Shown: piece by piece, positions 1 through 5,346 of the stretch | Layout of the letters: every line of letters starts with the position of its first letter | Numbering within the stretch: the stretch's first letter is position 1 | NCBI GenBank assembly: GCA_934623545.1 | Contig: CAKTVN010000042.1 | Span: 1-10,211, forward strand | Length of the DNA stretch: 10,211 bases | Reading direction: 5' to 3' | From: an uncultured Oscillospiraceae bacterium | Lineage (GTDB): Bacteria; Bacillota; Clostridia; Oscillospirales; Oscillospiraceae | The notes under the pieces: generated by a model | What the model saw: only the letters and a program-made list of their open reading frames with translations | Databases searched by the model: none | Told to the model about the DNA's origin: nothing | Program-made: the position numbers and the translations under genes

Positions 1-9
1 GGAATCCCC

Positions 10-48
10 TTAAAACGACCAAGAAGAGGGCTGATGCCCCCTTCTTGG
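10..48 (-). terminator. Candidate leftward intrinsic terminator at the window edge
   Basis: An 8-bp stem CCAAGAAG (19-26) / CTTCTTGG (41-48) continues, after one mismatch, into GGGC (28-31) / GCCC (36-39) with a TGAT loop. Read leftward, the hairpin is followed by GTCGTTTTAAGG, a short T-run. The T-tract is weak, and what it would terminate is unclear: the only open frame just upstream on that strand is a 24-codon one. It could instead be part of a larger structure cut by the window edge. Confidence 0.4.
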
Positions 49-93
49 ATCATTCCCGGAGTTTGGTTTGTGCAAAAATAAATTTCAAATCAA

Positions 94-168
94 TTAAACG
101 CGATGCAGATGCGTATCTGACAGACCAGCGAGATAGTCGAAATACTCTGCGTCTGTCTCGACTTCCAT
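94..168 (-). CDS. Very short leftward open frame (24 aa), possibly a gene remnant
   Basis: The frame starts at ATG 168-166 and ends with TAA at 96-94. It encodes an acidic peptide beginning MEVETDAEYFDYLAG and ending THLHRV. The residue mix looks protein-like, with Asp, Glu, Tyr and Leu in a balanced pattern, unlike the Arg/Pro/Ala-rich shadow frames nearby. No Shine-Dalgarno sequence is visible before the ATG, and an in-frame TGA lies two codons upstream. A terminator-like hairpin follows on the same strand. It may be a tiny gene, the tail of a degraded one, or chance. I do not recognise it. Confidence 0.15.
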   Translation of the reverse strand: MEVETDAEYFDYLAGLSDTHLHRV

Positions 169-382
169 ACGTCAAATATTCAACGGGCACTAACATAACG
201 ATTTGCGCAATGTATCGTGCGCTCAGGAAACCCGATTTGACGGTCGCCCGAAGGGCGTTCCTTGACCACCAGTGTAACGATAATACGTAGAATGTAACGA
301 CTTGTTTTTCTGCGCGTAAGCGCTATTTCGTTCTCCTGCGCCTCTTTTTTGCATACTTTTTTCTGGCAAGACAGAAATGGGA

Positions 383-493
383 CCAAACAGCAAACCAGCG
401 AAGCGTTTGCTGTTTGGAGAGGACGAGCAGCGAAATGGACGAGACCTGCCGCCTGCGGCGGGGCGAGGGATATGGAGCTTGCGAGGACGAACG
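383..493 (+). repeat. Dispersed repeat, copy 1
   Basis: A 99-bp core (395-493) aligns without gaps to the reverse complement of 8306-8404, with about 71 identical positions by hand count. It opens with CCAGCGAAGCG, contains TTTGGAGAGGA (413-423) and GCGAGGGATATG (463-474), and has two hairpins. The first is a perfect 12-bp stem, 383-394 with 406-417, whose 11-nt loop is exactly CCAGCGAAGCG. The second pairs 445-449 with 458-462. The element lies about 250 bp beyond the stop of the leftward DUF4317 gene, antisense to it. Whether it acts as RNA, as a mobile unit, or is an eroded coding repeat is not settled by the sequence. Confidence 0.75.
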
Positions 494-557
494 CCCGCGG
501 AGCGACAGTTGCGGTCGCGCAAGAAACGCGGCACTGCGGTGCAATCGCAGAGGTCTC

Positions 558-740
558 CCGTGCCTCCGGCACGGCTTGTGCCCTCCGGGCACAAAAGGGT
601 GTCACCCTTCGGGTGACGAAAAACTCCGCGTCCTTCGGGCGCGGCTGTTTCGCGCCTGCGGCGCGGTTTGCGTCCTTCGGGCGCAAAAAAGTGTCACCCC
701 TTCCGGGGTGACAAACGTGCCCCGCGCCGCAGCGCGGGGC
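558..740. repeat. Tandem run of eight short stem-loops
   Basis: Eight adjacent perfect or near-perfect inverted repeats occupy about 185 bp: 558-574, 576-594, 601-617, 626-644, 651-665, 667-687, 693-712 and 719-740. Stems are 6-9 bp with loops of 3-4 nt, mostly TTC, TCC or TGC inside a CCTTCGGG-like top. Stem sequences differ from unit to unit, so this is a series of structures and not a copied tandem repeat. It sits directly 3' of the DUF4317 stop. The seventh is placed to work as that gene's terminator; the rest could be backup terminators or 3'-end protection of the transcript. Confidence 0.75.
685..712 (-). terminator. Intrinsic terminator for the DUF4317 gene
   Basis: GTCACCCC (693-700) pairs perfectly with GGGGTGAC (705-712) around a TTCC loop. 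Read leftward, the hairpin is followed after two bases by six T residues (the A-run 685-690 on the top strand). It lies about 36 bp past the TAA of the leftward DUF4317 gene, so stem, T-tract and placement all fit an intrinsic terminator. Confidence 0.75.
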
Positions 741-752
741 TTGCTTTTTATT
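719..752 (+). terminator. Rightward terminator-like hairpin overlapping the end of DUF4317
   Basis: A 9-bp GC-rich stem (719-727 / 732-740, loop CGCA) is followed on the top strand by TTGCTTTTTATT. The structure would stop rightward transcription from entering the leftward gene antisense to it. No rightward gene is seen upstream, so it would act on read-through or on a transcript of the repeat region. Read leftward it is also the first hairpin in the DUF4317 3' end. Confidence 0.5.
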
Positions 753-1875
753 CCGGCATCTGAATGCTGACGCCATTGACGGCGACGCCGTCGTCGGCGC
801 GGATGAGCAGATACGGCACGCCTCCGAGCACCCGCGTTTCCAGCAGGTCCTTGCGGTCCGGCGCGACCTGGATGACCACATCCGGCGTCTTGACCTCGAA
901 TTTCTTCGGCGTGATGATGTTGCGCGGGCTGAGCTGCGCGTCGGTGCCGAATTCGCGGTCGTACTCGACGCTGAACGCCGCCAAATGCTCCTCCGAGACG
1001 CCGCATTCCGCCAGGACGGACTTCACATCCTCCTTGCCGACCGTCAACGGATCCGGGTCCTTCGTCTCCTTATGGACCTCGATGCGCTGGCAGAGCTCGT
1101 TGTGGACGGACTCGACGACCTTCAGATCGCATTCCTCGTTCAGCGCGCCCAGCACCGTCTGGAACGACGCGCGCTGCTCCTCGGCGGGCATGGGCGGCTC
1201 GACGTGGAACAGCCCCTCGATCAGCTCCGCATGGTTGTCCGCTGCGTTTTTGGTGTAATAGAGGGCGTCATAGATGTTAGGGCGCCGCCCGTCGAACGCC
1301 GGGAACAGGAAGCCCAGCTCCGGCGCGGATGCGCTCCACCCCGGCGACTGGAGCTTGAAGCATTTCTCCTCCGCGCAGTAGCTGAGCGCGGGCTTGGAGG
1401 GCTTGACCGGGCAGATGGCACACAGGATGTAGGAAAAGACGCTGTCGCCGTCCTCCAGCGCCGCGCCGTCGCGCGCCTTGAAGGGGACGTCATAGCTTTC
1501 GTGCGCGATCAGGATGAGATAGTGCCCCTCGATCGAGAGCGACTCGATCACGGTCTGATAAAATTGATGGAGCGTCTCCTCCTCCGCAAGCTTCGTCTCG
1601 CGCAGCTTCATCAGAAGCCGGTGCTCGTCGCTGTCGGCGACCTGCTGCGTGCGGAAGGTCAGATCGAGCAGATTCTTGTCCTGCGAGCCCGAGAGCGCCT
1701 TTTTGAGCAGCCCCAGATAGAGCTCCTTGTCGTCCTCCGTGCAGATCGAGAGCGACTGGCGGAAGGTCGAGAGAATTTCGCGGCTGTCGGAGACATAGCA
1801 GCCGTAAACGGAAGTGATATTGGTGCGGTCCGGGCGCAGGCGGCGCCGCAGCTCGCCGATTTCCTTATCGTTCAT
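748..1875 (-). CDS. DUF4317 family protein
   Basis: A 375-residue, apparently soluble protein with no signal peptide or membrane segment. It starts at ATG 1875, preceded by AAAGGA at a suitable distance. An in-frame ATG six codons upstream (1893) is less likely because it lacks such a site. The sequence matches what I know of DUF4317, a Firmicutes family of roughly this length: an N-terminal MNDKEIGELRRRLRPD, a GCYV motif near residue 26, STQQV-like FRTQQVADSDEH near 74-84, SYILCAICPVKPSKP at 148-162, and SAPELGFLFPAFDGR near 182-196 followed by NIYDALYY. The N-terminal two thirds are the conserved part; the C-terminal third is acidic and more variable. Function is unknown. It is a single-gene unit diverging from hflKC, with its own extended -10 promoter and a hairpin terminator. 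Confidence 0.9.
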   Translation of the reverse strand: MNDKEIGELRRRLRPDRTNITSVYGCYVSDSREILSTFRQSLSICTEDDKELYLGLLKKALSGSQDKNLLDLTFRTQQVADSDEHRLLMKLRETKLAEEETLHQFYQTVIESLSIEGHYLILIAHESYDVPFKARDGAALEDGDSVFSYILCAICPVKPSKPALSYCAEEKCFKLQSPGWSASAPELGFLFPAFDGRRPNIYDALYYTKNAADNHAELIEGLFHVEPPMPAEEQRASFQTVLGALNEECDLKVVESVHNELCQRIEVHKETKDPDPLTVGKEDVKSVLAECGVSEEHLAAFSVEYDREFGTDAQLSPRNIITPKKFEVKTPDVVIQVAPDRKDLLETRVLGGVPYLLIRADDGVAVNGVSIQMPE

Positions 1876-1906
1876 GGTATCGGTTCCTTTCATGGAGTGT
1901 TGTACC

Positions 1907-1915
1907 AGTATAGCA
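1907..1915 (-). promoter_or_regulatory. Extended -10 promoter for the DUF4317 gene
   Basis: On the bottom strand the sequence reads TGCTATACT: a TG extension one base before TATACT (1912-1907). The -35 position (about 1930-1935, TGGCGC) is poor, which is tolerable for an extended -10 promoter. The predicted start lies about 25 nt before the ATG at 1875. Confidence 0.6.
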
Positions 1916-1950
1916 CATTCTGCCTTTGCGCGCCAGAGAAAAAGTGCCCC

Positions 1951-1979
1951 TTGGAATTTTTGTGCGGGCTGTATATAAT
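1951..1979 (+). promoter_or_regulatory. Promoter of the hflKC unit
   Basis: TTGGAA (1951-1956), a 17-bp spacer and a perfect TATAAT (1974-1979) form a good sigma-A type promoter. Transcription would start near 1986, giving a 5' leader of about 280 nt before hflK. The promoter lies back-to-back with the DUF4317 promoter, with about 40 bp between their elements, so the two could share regulation. Confidence 0.7.
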
Positions 1980-1985
1980 AAAAGC

Positions 1986-2265
1986 GAACTTTTTCCGCTG
2001 TGTCACGTCTAAAGTAACCGATGATCCAATCGGCAAGAGATATCAGCGAGAGATTTTGACACAGATGAAAGTTTGGAAAACGAAGGAATACTTTGTTCAC
2101 CCGCAAGGGGGTGCCGCATCTGTTGCGCTCTGGCGCCCCTGACGGCTGTGCGACTCTTTCAAGTTTTTCAAACTGCACAGCTGGGGCAAAAGATCCGCTG
2201 ATAGCCGCAGACGATTGATCCAGCGGTTACTACAAGCAAGTACACTTCACAGAAAGGAGCCCGCA
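1986..2265 (+). promoter_or_regulatory. Long structured 5' leader of hflK, class unknown
   Basis: Four nested or consecutive inverted repeats are visible. CTGTGTCA (1998-2005) pairs with TGACACAG (2057-2064), enclosing CCGAT/ATCGG (2018-2022/2029-2033). GGGGTGCC (2108-2115) pairs with GGCGCCCC (2132-2139), with one wobble. GCTGTGC (2145-2151) pairs with GCACAGC (2175-2181), enclosing AGTTT/AAACT. CCGCTG (2195-2200) pairs with CAGCGG (2221-2226). A 25-codon open frame starts at ATG 2065 and stops at 2142, without a clear ribosome site. I could not match it to a known riboswitch, and no terminator with a T-tract precedes hflK, so regulation would more likely act on translation or RNA stability. 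Confidence 0.45.
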
Positions 2266-3276
2266 ATGGACTACAACAGCAATTCCTATTATCCTGGGCA
2301 GGACCCGCAGGAGCCCTACCGTCCGAAGCCGAAGCGTCCCGCGTCCGGGCGGCTGAAGAAGCTGCTCTGGATCGTTCCGCTGGTCCTGTTCCTGCTGGCA
2401 GCCGTGTTTGACTCGTTCTACACGCTCAAGGAGGATCAGTACGCCGTCCTCACGACCTTCGGAAAGCCCAGTACCGTCTCCGCCTCTGGTCTCCAGTTCA
2501 AAATTCCGTTCGTCCAGCACGTCGCCAAGGTCAGCAAGAGCGTCCAGAGCTTCCCGCTCGGCTACCGGACCGACAGCAACGAATCGGTCGACTCGGAGTC
2601 GCTGATGATCACCTATGACTACAACTTCGTGAACGTGGATTTCTACGTCGAGTACCGCATCACGGACCCGGTCAAGTATCTCTACAATTCCAGCGACCCG
2701 GTCGGCATTCTCAAAATGCTCTGCCAGAGCTATATCCGCGACACGATCGGTCTGTACGACGTGGACAGCGTTATCACCACCGGCAAGAGCGAGATCCAGG
2801 CGGACATCAAGCAGAAGATCGTCTCGCGTCTGGAGACTGAGGATCTCGGCATCCAGCTCACGAACATCACCATTCAGGACGCCGAGCCGCCCACGCTCGA
2901 GGTCCAGCAGGCGTTCACCGCCGTGGAAACGGCGAAGCAGGGCGCCGACACCGCCGTCAACAACGCGAAAAAGTACGCAAATGAGGTCACGCCCGCAGCC
3001 AGCGCCGACGCCGATGAGATCATCAAGCAGGCGGAGGCGTACCGCGAAAGCAAGATCAACGAGGCGAACGGTCAGGCGGCGCGCTTTGAGGAGCTCTTCA
3101 ACGAATACCAGAAGTACCCCCTCATCACCAAGCAGCGGCTGTTCTACGAAGCCATGGAAGAAATTCTGCCGGATATGAAGCTCTATATCGTCGACGAATC
3201 CACCGGCGTGCAGACCTCCATCCCACTGGAGCCGTATGCGACCCTGAACGAAAAGGAGGCTGACAGCAATGAATAA
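2266..3276 (+). CDS. hflK: HflK-like SPFH (stomatin/prohibitin) membrane protein
   Basis: A 336-residue protein. The ATG at 2266 is preceded by AAAGGAG seven bases away; an in-frame ATG at 2215 has no such site. Residues 1-32 form a Pro/Tyr-rich cytoplasmic tail, about 33-53 a single membrane anchor, and the rest an SPFH domain starting at KEDQYAVLTTFGKP. The C-terminal half carries HflK hallmarks: EPPTLEVQQAF, then an Ala/Glu-rich coiled coil with NEVTPAASADADEIIKQAEA, AARFEELFNEYQKYP and KQRLFYEAMEEIL. HflK with HflC forms a large membrane-anchored assembly that, in studied bacteria, surrounds and modulates the FtsH protease. No ftsH lies within the window. The stop overlaps the hflC start by 8 bp, pointing to coupled translation and an equimolar complex. 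Confidence 0.9.
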   Translation: MDYNSNSYYPGQDPQEPYRPKPKRPASGRLKKLLWIVPLVLFLLAAVFDSFYTLKEDQYAVLTTFGKPSTVSASGLQFKIPFVQHVAKVSKSVQSFPLGYRTDSNESVDSESLMITYDYNFVNVDFYVEYRITDPVKYLYNSSDPVGILKMLCQSYIRDTIGLYDVDSVITTGKSEIQADIKQKIVSRLETEDLGIQLTNITIQDAEPPTLEVQQAFTAVETAKQGADTAVNNAKKYANEVTPAASADADEIIKQAEAYRESKINEANGQAARFEELFNEYQKYPLITKQRLFYEAMEEILPDMKLYIVDESTGVQTSIPLEPYATLNEKEADSNE

Positions 3277-4153
3277 GGTCCTGAAAATTCTGCTTCCCGT
3301 TGTCTGCGTCGTGCTGGTGCTGATCGTGCTGCTCGGCGGCATGGTCGTGACGCAGCCGAACGAATACACCATCATCCGCCAGTTCGGCGCAGTCGTCCGT
3401 GTGATCGACCAGCCGGGTCTGACGCTGAAGATGCCGTTCGTTCAGAGCGCGAGCACCCTCCCGAAGACGGAGATGCTCTACGATCTGGCGGTCAGCGACG
3501 TCATCACCTCGGATAAAAAGTCGATGGTCGCCGACAGCTTCGTGCTCTGGAAGATCGACGATCCGCTCAAATTCATCCAGACGCTCTCCGGCAGCGTCGC
3601 GACGGCGGAGTCGCGCCTTGATCAGGCGGTCTACAACAGCCTGAAGACCGTCATCAGCTCCATGAAGCAGGAGGACGTCATCTCCGGGCGCGACGGCGAG
3701 CTTGCCGGCGCGATCATGGACAACCTCAAGCGCACCAGCAATTTTGAAAGCTTCGGCATCGATGTCCTCGCCATCGAGACCAAGCAGATCGACCTGCCGG
3801 ACGAGAACAAATCCGCGGTCTATGAGCGCATGATCTCCGAGCGTGAGAACATCGCCGCCTCCTACGCCGCCGAGGGCAACGCCCAGGCGAAGGAGATCCG
3901 CAACGACGCGGACAAGGAGGTCGACATCACCATCTCCGAGGCAAAAGCCGAGGCGGAAAAGCTGAAGGCGGAGGGCGAGGCGGAGTATATGCGCATCCTG
4001 AGCGCTGCGTATAACACGCAGGAGAAGGCGGACTTTTATGAATTTGTCCGTGCGCTCGACATGGCGCGCAGCGCGCTGACCGGCAAGAACAAGACGCTGG
4101 TCGTCGGCTCGAGCTCGCCGCTGGCGCAAGTTTTCTCTTTGAATTTGGAATAA
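3269..4153 (+). CDS. hflC: HflC-like SPFH (stomatin/prohibitin) membrane protein
   Basis: A 294-residue protein starting at ATG 3269 inside the end of hflK, with AAAAGGAGG shortly upstream. Residues 4-27 are one N-terminal membrane segment. The SPFH domain follows (QPNEYTIIRQFGAVVRV, then QPGLTLKMPFVQ near 48-59, and KIDDPLKFIQ near 95-104, the counterpart of the RISDPLxF motif). The coiled-coil part contains ERENIAASYAAEGNAQAKEI and a segment rich in EAKAEAEKLKAEGEAEY, then ADFYEFVRAL, all typical of HflC. It should pair with the adjacent HflK at the cytoplasmic membrane. It is the last gene of the unit, followed by a strong terminator. Assignment as HflC and not a generic stomatin rests on the paired arrangement and the C-terminal motifs. 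Confidence 0.9.
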   Translation: MNKVLKILLPVVCVVLVLIVLLGGMVVTQPNEYTIIRQFGAVVRVIDQPGLTLKMPFVQSASTLPKTEMLYDLAVSDVITSDKKSMVADSFVLWKIDDPLKFIQTLSGSVATAESRLDQAVYNSLKTVISSMKQEDVISGRDGELAGAIMDNLKRTSNFESFGIDVLAIETKQIDLPDENKSAVYERMISERENIAASYAAEGNAQAKEIRNDADKEVDITISEAKAEAEKLKAEGEAEYMRILSAAYNTQEKADFYEFVRALDMARSALTGKNKTLVVGSSSPLAQVFSLNLE

Positions 4154-4174
4154 GCAAAGGCAAAGCACCGCCCG

Positions 4175-4216
4175 AAGGGAGTGCGTCCGCAAGGACGCGC
4201 TCCCTTTCCCTTTTTC
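4175..4216 (+). terminator. Intrinsic terminator after hflC
   Basis: A 14-bp stem (4175-4188 with 4193-4206, one T-G wobble) closes a GCAA tetraloop and is followed by CCCTTTTTC. It starts 22 bp after the hflC stop and separates hflKC from the next promoter at 4224. Confidence 0.85.
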
Positions 4217-4223
4217 AAAAGCC

Positions 4224-4252
4224 TTGACAGCCTTGAGTGACAAGAGTATAAT
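4224..4252 (+). promoter_or_regulatory. Perfect consensus promoter of the XRE/DUF3169 unit
   Basis: TTGACA (4224-4229), a 17-bp spacer and TATAAT (4247-4252) match the sigma-A consensus exactly. Transcription should begin around 4258-4260. Such a strong promoter overlapped by an operator is typical of a gene kept silent by its own repressor. Confidence 0.85.
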
Positions 4253-4258
4253 GTTATT

Positions 4259-4276
4259 TGACAATTATATTTGTCA
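4259..4276 (+). promoter_or_regulatory. Putative operator of the XRE regulator
   Basis: A perfect inverted repeat TGACAA-N6-TTGTCA lies at about +1 to +18 of the predicted transcript. An extra TGACAA half-site sits in the promoter spacer (4238-4243), 21 bp upstream, on the same face of the helix. Position and symmetry suit a dimeric HTH repressor, most simply the product of the gene that follows. The binding itself is inferred. Confidence 0.6.
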
Positions 4277-4310
4277 TATCGCCCGAAAAAGCCGTCATAG
4301 GAGGTGCTGT

Positions 4311-4529
4311 ATGATACTGCGAAATCGCTTGAAGGTATTCAGGGCGATCCTGAATGTCAACCAGCAGGAAATGGGGCGCTTGTGCGGCGTATCCCGGCAG
4401 ACGATCAGCCTGATCGAGCGCGGCGATTATTCGCCGTCGGTCACCCTTGCGCTGACGATCGCGAAGGTCTGCGGCGTTACGGTAGAAGAAGTCTTCTATT
4501 TACAGGAGGAAGCGGAAAATGAAAAATGA
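4311..4529 (+). CDS. Small XRE-family transcriptional regulator
   Basis: A 72-residue protein that is almost entirely one Cro/CI-type helix-turn-helix domain. ATG 4311 is chosen because AGGAGGT (4299-4305) lies five bases before it; the longer in-frame start at 4224 coincides with the promoter -35 box. Residues 18-38 (QQEMGRLCGVSRQTISLIERG) hold the two DNA-binding helices with the usual SRQTISxIERG recognition segment, followed by the conserved YSPSVTLALTIAKVCGVTVEEVF. This short type, resembling Bacillus YgzD-like regulators, commonly stands before a membrane-protein gene. It overlaps the DUF3169 gene by 11 bp. It probably represses its own operon through the inverted repeat at 4259-4276; no signal-sensing domain is present. 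Confidence 0.9.
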   Translation: MILRNRLKVFRAILNVNQQEMGRLCGVSRQTISLIERGDYSPSVTLALTIAKVCGVTVEEVFYLQEEAENEK

Positions 4530-5322
4530 CGAGATCAAACAGGCAAATCGAAAAGCGCTGCCTAAATTTTTGCTTTTTGCGGTCGTATGTACGATCGCCG
4601 GCGGCGTGATTGGCTATTATTCTGGTTATGGTGCAGCAAAAGGCGGGATAGATAAACTGAGCGGCATTATGAAAGAAGCGGGCACGTTTTTCGGAATGCA
4701 CATTGCCCCGTGGCTGATGCTGGCGCTGGCGTTCATCATGCCGGCGGTCTGTATTCCGATTTATCGGAGCGCAAAGAAGCTGCTCGGTGCGTGGGACGGC
4801 GAGGATGAGGACACCTCGGACACGATCGACAGGAAGCTGTCCGCCGTGCTCTGGCTCACAAGCGCATCGCTCGTTCTCTCTTATTTTTTGATTGCGGCAT
4901 CCTATTCCGGTGGTCTTGCAATCTTCGACGACAAGGAGAAAACCATTGTATTTTTCATCGGTATCGCCTCTTTCTTCGCAATCATGATCGAAGCAATCCT
5001 CTTTCAGCAAAAGTGCGTGGACACCGCCAAGCGGACCAATCCCGAAAAGAAGGCGTCTGTCTACGATATGCGGTTTCAGAAGAAATGGATGGAGGATTGC
5101 GACGAAGCCGAGAAAATTATGATCGGCAAATGCGCGTTCAAGGCATACTCCGCGACCAATGCGGTCTGTACGGTTTTAGCCATCGTGCTCGCGCTCTGTG
5201 CGCTTGTGTTCGAGATCGGATTTTTGCCCTCGCTTACGGTCTGCCTTGTCTGGATCGTCAATCTGTCGGCGTACTGCAAGGAGGCAATGCGATATTCCAA
5301 AGCCGGGAATAAAATCTCCTGA
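4519..5322 (+). CDS. DUF3169 family integral membrane protein
   Basis: A 267-residue protein with six predicted membrane helices, roughly residues 15-35, 62-82, 108-128, 143-163, 213-233 and 235-253. A charged loop between helices 4 and 5 (about 166-210) carries the family's conserved block: NPEKKASVYDMRFQKKW, then DCDEAEKIMIGKCAFKAY. From this I assign DUF3169, a Firmicutes family of unknown function usually found beside a small XRE regulator, exactly as here. AGGAGGA (4504-4510) precedes the ATG by 8 bases, inside the regulator gene, so translation is likely coupled. The family has been noted next to regulators and sometimes transporters, but no biochemical role can be read from the sequence. 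Confidence 0.85.
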   Translation: MKNDEIKQANRKALPKFLLFAVVCTIAGGVIGYYSGYGAAKGGIDKLSGIMKEAGTFFGMHIAPWLMLALAFIMPAVCIPIYRSAKKLLGAWDGEDEDTSDTIDRKLSAVLWLTSASLVLSYFLIAASYSGGLAIFDDKEKTIVFFIGIASFFAIMIEAILFQQKCVDTAKRTNPEKKASVYDMRFQKKWMEDCDEAEKIMIGKCAFKAYSATNAVCTVLAIVLALCALVFEIGFLPSLTVCLVWIVNLSAYCKEAMRYSKAGNKIS

Positions 5323-5346
5323 GTATCGATCGGAAGGGATGCGCAA

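Larger units (their letters stand above)
1..747. other. Intergenic region without a convincing gene; repeat- and hairpin-rich
   Basis: No open frame here has a good ribosome binding site together with a recognisable protein. The left part (1-300) is comparatively AT-rich and contains a hairpin at 19-48, a 24-codon leftward open frame at 94-168 and a direct repeat TGTAACGA at 273-280 and 293-300. From about 300 the composition changes to GC-rich sequence with a dispersed repeat copy (383-493) and a run of stem-loops (558-740). The longer open frames across this block result from its GC-rich, stop-poor composition. It is the 3' flank of the leftward DUF4317 gene. Confidence 0.7.

Noticed and set aside
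558..740. CRISPR array
   Set aside because: The units are palindromes of differing sequence with no constant repeat and no regular spacers.
180..881. Leftward open frame of 233 aa through the hairpin region
   Set aside because: It runs through the stem-loop array and repeat with Arg/Ala/Pro-rich sequence, and overlaps the end of DUF4317 in another frame.
985..2142. Rightward open frame of 385 aa opposite DUF4317
   Set aside because: It is an antisense shadow of the DUF4317 gene with Arg/Leu-rich sequence and runs across two promoters. Only its last 25 codons (2065-2142) were considered as a possible leader open frame.
1986..2265. Known riboswitch (for example TPP) in the hflK leader
   Set aside because: GGGGTGCC recalls part of some riboswitch cores, but the CTGAGA-type and other required motifs are absent.
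3125..4264. Long leftward open frame (379 aa) opposite hflC
   Set aside because: It is Arg/Leu/Val/Asp-rich shadow sequence antisense to a well-supported gene, without a ribosome site or recognisable domain.
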